From NCBI RefSeq assembly GCF_014839805.1, contig NC_051116.1, positions 9,033,556-9,097,555 on the forward strand: 64,000 nt of DNA, in the 5' to 3' direction. A program made the translations under genes and the position numbers. The stretch's first letter is position 1, and every line of letters starts with the position of its first letter. Under the pieces are notes generated by a model. It was not told the origin of the DNA, searched no databases, and worked only from the letters and a program-made list of their open reading frames with translations. Of the stretch, positions 54,401-63,400 are shown piece after piece. The stretch is from Manduca sexta. Taxonomy: Eukaryota; Arthropoda; Insecta; Lepidoptera; Sphingidae.

Positions 54401-57400
54401 TTTATAAATATTTTTTAGGTTAAAAAGAAACAAAACGGTTTTTTAAAGTGTACTACATATAAGAGTATGTTGCTCACCTGGTATTAATTGCATCTAGGTA
54501 TAAAGAGCAATAGCACTATCTAGATTGACTCAGTAAGATCTTCATGCCGGTTGACTGCAATACACTCGTCAATGACAAATATACATACATATTAGACAAG
54601 TTATGAACTTATGACTGCCTCGATACCAAAGTTGTATTATGTGCTCGGTACGACATCGCTATGAGGTCTCAAATCTGGAGTCCCAAATCGGGCAAATTAA
54701 TATTTTTTATTCGATAGCCCGGAGTCTAGAATTTGTATCTGATATGGCGATACCCTCGCTCCTATCATGGATGGAGTATCCAAGCGAAAAATGGGTGGCC
54801 TGGTTGCACCTCTGATTACCCCTTCGGTCATAAAATCGTGGTGTGTATATTGGACAACTTTCATGCTGTTCAGGGGTGACTAATTATAACAATATTATTT
54901 TTCAATATAGTACAGTACATTGTATTATTTAAAATTGACATTATATTACTGGATGTTAAAAATCGGCGAAGCAGGTCCAAAGATCGCCACGTCGAAACAA
55001 ACAATAACCTCCATTACTTTATGTATTAGTAGAAATGCAAGCTCAATATAGCCATTTGGACTTCGCCCTTCATCGGTCCACATGTAAATCATTTCGGTTT
55101 TAGCCCAGTTTTTACAACTTCCCGTGTTTTCGCAGCGGTTTCCTCGCTCGTGGAGACCTCTCTGTTTGTTTACGTTCCATGATTGAAATGTTTATGTGCG
55201 TTTTTAATGAGCTTTATAGCCCATATGATTTGATGTGACTGCCCTGTGACGTCATTTCCTTGATGTTTCATTCGTCTGACGTTACATTCGTATTTGGAAT
55301 TCCGGGTTTGAGATTGATTTCAGAATGATTGCTGGAATTTGAATCGATCTTAAGAATACAAAGCTAAGGCGGAATTCCAGTCTACCGTAAAACGAAGTGA
55401 ATATTGAGTGGAAAAGTAGCTTAATGTTTATTGCAAATTATTCTCTGATGAAGCAGCTAGGTCTTTTGTTTAATTTATCATCCATATTATCTCAGAATAT
55501 GTAACAAGGTGTATGTATAAGGTGCAATTTACCATGGATAAATATACGTGTAAATGCTAACCTGTTAATTTCTTTCTCAGTGACCTGGAGCCGGGAGCAC
55601 CCACGGCGCCTTCGGGCAGCTCCAGCAGTTCCAGCCTGTCTTCCAGGAGTAATGAGAGCAACACCGTCGCCGCCGAGCAGCAGGGTAAGTTTAAACTCTA
55701 GGACTCAGGTCTTATGGCCGAAACTCCTTTTACTATTCTCCTAAAACTATTACGAACAGCTTTTTCAAGATACTGTAAAAAAATGTAACCTAAGAGAAGA
55801 AAAATATTGTATGTTTCCGAAATAAATAAAATTATTAATATTTTCGACGGAATAACATATTTGTTTGTTTCACTTTACTATCATAATGGTAAAACTGTTT
55901 TTTATTTTTAAAGTTTACGCAACCTAAAATGTGTTTTAGCTCTTTTTAGATATTTTTTTCGCAACCAACAATATTTTGTGATTCTATAAGATGTGTAGTA
56001 TTCGGTGTTTGAATATGACGTTCCATTCCAGCCTCGATGGCGTAGTTGTACTGCATGCGCGGTACGTCAGCGCTCTGAGGTCCTGGGTTCGAATCCCGGG
56101 TCGGGCAAAGTGATAGTTGGGTTTTTCTGCTCAGTATCGACTCAAGAGTCTGGAATTTATGCCTGATATGGCGATAGGCTCGCCCCCTATCACATCATGC
56201 GACGGAACACACTCAGCGAAAAGTGGGTGCCTTGGTTGCGCCTCTGCATATCTCTTCGGGGATAAATGTGTGATGTTGTGTGTTCCATTCCAGCGTCCCA
56301 ATCGGATTGGTCAGAGGAGGACGAACCTCTCGCGCAGCAGTGGTGCGACAGCATGCCGCCGCACGTGCTCGACTCGCTGGAGCTCACCGCGAGGCTCAGG
56401 AAGCGGCAGGAGGTCATACATGGTGAGTACGGACTTTAACCGGTTTTTTGATGTATAGACCGACATTAGGGCATCTACCTAATTTCAAATAATTTCCACT
56501 GTGTTTGTATTAAGGTCACTAGAGAACTCAAATGAAAATGTACAGAGAATTTCAGTAAAAATGAAATACTCTATATCTAAACATCAAAAACCTTGCAGTA
56601 ATATGCAATACGAAACTGATGATGGTGTTGATGACAGTAGCAATACTAGGGTGTAGTTATTGTAAAATTGATAAAAAATTCCAAATTTAAACAGGCTATC
56701 ATGAAACCAAAGAAATTCAAAAAGAAATCAGAAAGAAACAACTCTATTCTCTGACCAATAAATCCCACTCTCCTTTCAGAACTAATCGTCTCAGAAGGTT
56801 CACACGTGCGCTGGCTGAAGGTCCTAGCTGGAGTGTTCCTCGTCCCCCTGCAGAGTCAGCCGTCCCTCCTGCCGCCGGACGAGCTTCGAGCTCTGTTCCC
56901 GAACCTGCCCGGCGTGAGGGAGAAGCACGCGAAGCTGTACGCGGACCTGCGAGCGCTGAGGAGTGATGTTGAGAAGCCGATTGTGGAGATCGGGCCCGTT
57001 GCTGATGCTATGTTGAATACGGTGAGTGGGTAGTGTTGAGGTGGCTGAAATAAGGGATTGGGATTGGGCCGGGAAATGTTGCTTTTGTGGTAGAAGGTAG
57101 GCAACGAGTTGTGTGATGGTATGGGTACGTAATATAGAAGTAGAGTTGTGGTTTATTGATGATCTTTAAAATGGAGTAGGTAATAATTACATCACTTGTT
57201 CTCTGTCTTTCCTTTTTTAAAAAAAAAGAGATGGATATTGGACCTAGGATTCCGTCGATGTTATTTTCGTACCATGACGTGATGGGTCGCACTTGCCGCC
57301 ATATACAATTTTTTTGTCTGACTTAGATATCTTGCCCAGATTCACATGGATATAATTTTCCTTTCTCAGCTGGGTGACCCCGGCTACGCGGCCTGCCTGT

Positions 57401-60400
57401 CCCGGTTCTGCCGAGGGCAGCGCATGGCCCTGGACGCGCTGCGCGAGCGGCGGCGCAAGAACAAGGAGCTGCATCAGTTCCTGTCGAGCCGCGAGCAGCA
57501 GCCGCTGTGCGAGCGGCTGCAGCTGCGGGACCTGCTCGCCTGCGTGTGGCAGAGGTGGGTGTGGGGCGGGTCGCTAGTGCTGTGGGGGTGTGTAGAGTGA
57601 GTGCACGTGTGACGCAGTGTTGTTGTGCAGGTTGACGAAGTACACGCTGCTGCTGGAGGGCGTGGCGGCGACGGTGGTGGAGGGCGAGGAGTGCGCGGGC
57701 GCGGCGCTGGAGCGGCTGCGGCGCGCGCTGCGCGTGGCGCGCGACGTGCTGCACTGCGTCGACACCGCCGTGCGCGCCGCCGAGAACGAGCACCGGTGCG
57801 GACTATACTCCATCAATAGCACTAACCTAACAAACAAATCGACATATTCTTTCTTATATTCTTAAAAGTAATGTAGTCTATCTAAAACGAGACTATCTGT
57901 AGGATATTAACAAAAAAAATATGATTTGATAATTCAGCCTCTCAGATCTCTATAGGATATAAGCATCATTCATTGTATTTTTGTGGAATGAAGTGATTAG
58001 TCTTGATGATAATGTCACTTTGTCTTATAAATCCTTGAATAGATTTTGATAATGCCATATGAACTCTGAAGATATTATCTTAAAACCCAAGTTCAACCAT
58101 AGGACAACATACAATACTCCTTTACATATGTCGATAATAAGTAAATACTGGCGCACAGACTGCGCACGATCCAAAGCAAGCTGGAGATCCGCGTGCCGTC
58201 GGGCCCCGAGTGGGAGGAGCTGCGCCGCCTGGAGCTGCCGCAGCACCGCCTGCGCATGGAGGGCGAGCTCAGCATCCGCAACGAGTCCAACAAGAAGATA
58301 CACGTGCTCGTGAGTGCCGCTTGCACTATACTTATATACATACAGTCACGGCAAAGTGAACCCACTGCTCCTCATAATAAGGGTCCATATAGTGTGGCGA
58401 CTGAAGAGAGATAAATACACCTTGTTTCATCATACTAGGTGTTCGCAGGGCCAAGGGTGCCAAGGCCTAGAGGGCGCCATAAGTCTTAAAAGGGTCCACC
58501 AATATGAACTTAGTACATGTACTTTGGGGTTAAAAATAATTGACGATTTTATTGCTCATAGACTGATACTGTCTATACTATCAAGCGGAAGGCTAGTTCG
58601 TCTCTTTATTGTTTAGATATGTTGAAGACTAGCTTTTGCCCGCAGCTCTTCCCGCGTTAGAAAGTTATTCCGGAATGAAGTTTTCCGCTATAAAAGTTAC
58701 TTTGACATTTACTGAGTGCATGCAACGGAAGCGCTCAAGAGGAATCAATTTTCCCCGTTACAGCAAAATTTTTCTTTACCGCTCCGCTCCTATTGGTCAT
58801 AGTGTGATGATATGTAGTCTATAGCCTGCCTCGATAAAAGGGCTATCCAAACCTAAAAGAAATTTTCAGTTCGAACCAGTAGTTCCTGAGATTAGCGCGT
58901 TCAAACAAACAAACAAACTCTTCAGCTTTATATTATAGTTTTGGTAAGAGCCAGTACAAACTCCTCACATTCCCAACACACTGTGTACCCCCAGGCGCTG
59001 ATGCTGGGGAGGACAGCCTGGTGCTGATCCAGCGCGAGGGCGACAAGTTCATGCTGAAGCCGATCCCGCAGCCGAGCAGCGCGCAGCACCAGCAACTGTC
59101 GCCGCTCATCAAATGGTAACCAACACCTCACACATGATTAGACAATATCGATACTTAGCTATTGTAACGCTTTACCCCCTTATTCATAGACGTTATTTAT
59201 CTAAAGACAGAGCATTGCTTTGATAACAACTTTATTTCTCAGTGCTGACGGCATGGCAGCCTTCGCCAGTGCGTAGACATAGGGTCGTTGTGATTGGCTA
59301 ATATTGAAATACAACTTTAATCTAGTTGGTTGTCAGATAAACAAAGCTGAGAAACAGACTTGTTATCGCAGCAATGCTCCGTCCTTAGATAAATAACGTC
59401 TATGAATAAGGGGGTAATTATATAGTCATACTCATCAGTGGCGAAAGGTGGAATTATCTAAAAGGGAACCCGACATAATATACAGGTATTATATGCATGA
59501 ATGCGGTCTGGAAACTGTTCTAATCACCTAATCAAATCTAAAGAACAGACACCACGTTACAACGTGGTATCGATGTTTAGATATATCGATCGGACTTCGT
59601 GGTACTTAGCTTTGATACTTGGCCATATCGATGCCTAATACTATTCGACAAAGTAAAAAAAAATACATACATCAAAGTAAATTATTTTCAGTATCGAAAT
59701 AAATTTTCAAGTTTTTAATTTAGTATTAAATCAAGTATCAATACTTGACATTGAACATCGAGCATCGAAGTTCAGTCATCGATACTAAACACGTATCGAT
59801 ATTATTCTGAGAATCCGGTGTAAAATTGTTGGTTCTTTTATATACCTTATTCTCAAAATAAACTTACAAAATGTACTTAAACACGTTAACAATAAAGTCT
59901 GTATTCGCGTGCAGGGACAAAGTGTTGTTCCGTCCGAACGCGGCGGTGCGCAACACGTTCTTCTTGATGAACATCAACGGCGTGCAGATGCACGAGCTGT
60001 CCGCCAACTCCGCCTCCGAGTACGCCATGTGAGTATACTGGCATTATACACTTTCAAGAACATAAAATAAGTTTAATTTTATTAAAAAAAAATAGTTGCA
60101 GCCTGGAATTGTCCTTAAAATATTAATATTATATTTTCTTATTGGAGGTCTTGTGATTCTTTTTCTTGAAATTAAGGACACGTGTACACCATTTCTTTTT
60201 GAGGAAAAATAGGTTTTGTTTTAATCCAAAATTGGTCTATCTATGTAGCAAATTTCGTTAAAAAACATTTACCCATTTTTTTACTAACAAAACATCTTTA
60301 CAAATATTCCTATTTATAAAAAGTAAAATAACAGTAATTTCATGTTTAGGTATAATCTTTTAACATCATACTAATATGTATGTTTTATATTCTATATTCA

Positions 60401-63400
60401 GGTGGGTGAAGAACATCCAAGAGTCTCCGTTGGCCAAGCTGACGGAGCTGAAGCCAAACATCACGCCCTCGCATCAGCCCTCAAGGTCTACGGACGACTC
60501 GGGTACGATTCCATACAAGCACTATACACTAATTGCGACAACTTGAAATAAATAGTATGGATGATGAATGGTTTTACATTTTCCCGAAGTCGATTAATTT
60601 TTGTGTTGTAAAAAAAGTATATCGATTATACAATGTATATCGATAAATCGATGTTTGAATTAAAATGATTTTAATTCGATGTGCATTGTTTGACATTTTT
60701 AAAAGTATGAAAATGATTGGTCTTAAACGGGTATCTTTATATTATAAATTTCATAGTATTTTATGATAACTCAATTTAACGGCCTTATAAGTGCGGAATA
60801 AGGTTCCTTTTAGTCTAAGTGTTAATGCAATTGTAACCTTTATGATTTTATCTACATGTATATTTTTAATGTAGGTATCAATGTGTCCCGAAATCCATCG
60901 GACGCGTCTGAGAAATCAACATCTACGGCGCCCATCGAGGAGTGCGAGCGAGACAGAGCATCCGTAGAGCGGTCTTCCGCCGAGAGGGAAAGAGACGACA
61001 AGAGCGAGCCCGTCGAAGAGAAGAAGGATGAAGACAGAGCCTCGGTCGATAAGGAAGAAGTCACCGAAAGAGATGAGGGATATGTGTGAGTATAGGTTAC
61101 ACAGGGTGATGTAATAATGTGATATCTAATTAAAGGGTGGGGTTGAAGAGGATGATTTGTCAGTAGCTGTCAATTACATGATAGTGAAGTGTTTCTAGAC
61201 AATAAGTTGATTGTATTAGTCTGACTCTAGACTGGAATGAATATCACTCTAATAATTACTAAGGCTTGTATTTTTTTAACACATTTATTTGTGTTTGTAG
61301 TGACAATGTTACTATATTAATTAGTATCAATGAAATTTTTTGTTTCTCATTTTCGCCGCACGCGCAGTTAAGCGTGTCAGCCTATACAGTATAAGTAATA
61401 AGTAATGTTTGGTGTAGCGCGCGGCGTGCAGTGCGCGGCTGGTGCGGCGCCGCGGGCGTGGCGCACGTGACGGGCGTGGAGGGCGGCGCGGGCGCGCTGG
61501 AGGGCGAGGCCGCGCTCAGCGTCGCGCCGCCCGCCGCGCTGCACGCGCACACCGCCGTGCACGCATACTCGCACCAAGGTCCGTAGAGTGCCTCACGTAC
61601 TGTCAAACGATATAACAACCTACCAGTTAACATGCATTAGTTATTTAATAACACCACATATATAAGCACTAATATAAAAAAAAATATATAATAAACTACT
61701 TCCTTTTGAGAGCTGTCGATTCCATTTGACAGTCTATGTAATAAATTCAAAATCGAAATATATTATTTCCTGTCACTCTTATGAAAGAGAAGGGTTTCGA
61801 CATCGCCGTGACCATTCATACTGTAACCAAAACTAAAAAAGCATTCCTATACAAAAACAAAATACTTTCAAACTTCAATATCGATTTTAACTTACCGATA
61901 TTTATTTTATCGATATTTGTACTTGATTGTTTCATATGCGAAACACTGACCAATATCGATATTTTACTCTGTCGATATTATTTTTATCGATATTAATAGA
62001 TTGTTTCAACAACAGAACGCCTACGTCGGTTAGACGAGATGATTAAGATTTGCCTGGCGGCCAAGACGAACATAGTGGCGGAGTTGTTGGGAGTGCCGAA
62101 ACACAGCTACGCGCAGGTCGCTGACCTGGCGGTGGCAGAATCGCTCGGATACGTGGGTTAGTATCGATTATTTATTATAGTATATAGTTCGATTATAGTT
62201 TACCAGCACAGCAAAGTGCACTGCACCTGATCGTAAGCGAAGTAGGGACAATATAGTGTCGACTGATCATAGATGATCGTGTCTCACAAGTCGATAAAAT
62301 TAAGCCGGCCTATTAAAAAAAAAAAAAAAAAAGAATTATCCACGGCTATTGATTATCGACAGTGTCGTAATGTATTTCAATATATCTATTATGTTCTACT
62401 CCAATAACAAAATAGTAGGATATTTTATTGGTTAAAGTCTGTGATCTTTGAAGATTGTTTTGATTAAAATGGTGAAATAAAAAGGATTTCAGCTAAGTTG
62501 ATGAAAGTAAAAAAAGGCATTTTGTTACAAAAAAATAAAACAGTTTTGCACCGCGTACAATAATGATGTCCAGTAATTACATTAACGGTTATATTTAATA
62601 AATAATCCCAATCTTAATCTTCGATGCGACCCCGAGAATTAACCAATCGAAATAAGTCATTTGTAAGCGTGTAAAATAATCCTTCTTCTGATTGCTGCTA
62701 CATTTTGGATTGAATCGAAAAAAATCGATTATTCTAATCGCTATTCATAAACGGTGATAAATTAATATCTATCTTAATTGCAGACGTGAACCGCGAGCTG
62801 CGTTCGTCTCGCGGCCGCCTCTCCCGCGCCGCCAGCATACACGCCGACCCCGAGGAGGAACCCGACCTACATCATCTGTTACTAGCAGCGCATACGCAAG
62901 GTACACCTTCTAATTCAGTGTTAGTTCTAAGTGTTAAAGTATTTGAAATGGTTTATAGGGTATTATATTCTTTATTTTTATAGTATATTAGTGGTACGTA
63001 AATTTGTTTTGATGAATTGTATGATTGGTTATTGGGTACTGTGAAAAGAAGTGATAGTTTAGAATTTGTATAGATTATAAGCTTTATATAAGATACACTT
63101 TTCATACTATGAGTCATCTATATATTTTTTGGTACGGCTATATACCTTAATTATATTATAGAGGGTACATAGCATTCTTACTATTGCTATGTGATGTTGT
63201 GTAGCGACCCAGCTGACGACGGAAGTGCGTCGCGCGCTGTCGGTGAGCGAGCCCGCCGCCGTGAGCGCGCGCGTGCGCCGCCCCGCGCCCGCGCGCCGCG
63301 ACACATGCGACGCCTGCGCACACCGCGCGCACACACCCGCACCCGCACCCGCACCCACGGCGACGAGACTCGCCCCGCCTGAGCTGGGTGAGACGTTACG

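Larger units (their letters stand above)
29310..55580 (+). other. Intron 4, 26 kb, containing the alternative start exon
   Basis: Long AT-rich intron separating the N-terminal exons from the DH-PH block. Besides the alternative exon (51122-51225) and the candidate leader (48319-48427), I found only repeats. One 151-codon open frame at 31117-31572 has no recognisable domain and no splice or codon support. A small phase-2 exon could be hidden here. Confidence 0.55.

Noticed and set aside
56086..56096. B-box match as a possible functional tRNA gene
   Set aside because: The surrounding sequence does not form a cloverleaf and the same body recurs many times as a SINE.
56117..56458. 113-codon open frame across the SINE and exon 6
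   Set aside because: Fuses SINE sequence with an out-of-frame reading of exon 6; the true exon 6 frame differs and leads into DH.
57323..57793. 156-codon antisense open frame, Arg/Ala/His-rich
   Set aside because: Opposite strand of the GC-rich DH exons and crosses the 76-bp intron. A by-product of GC-rich codons.
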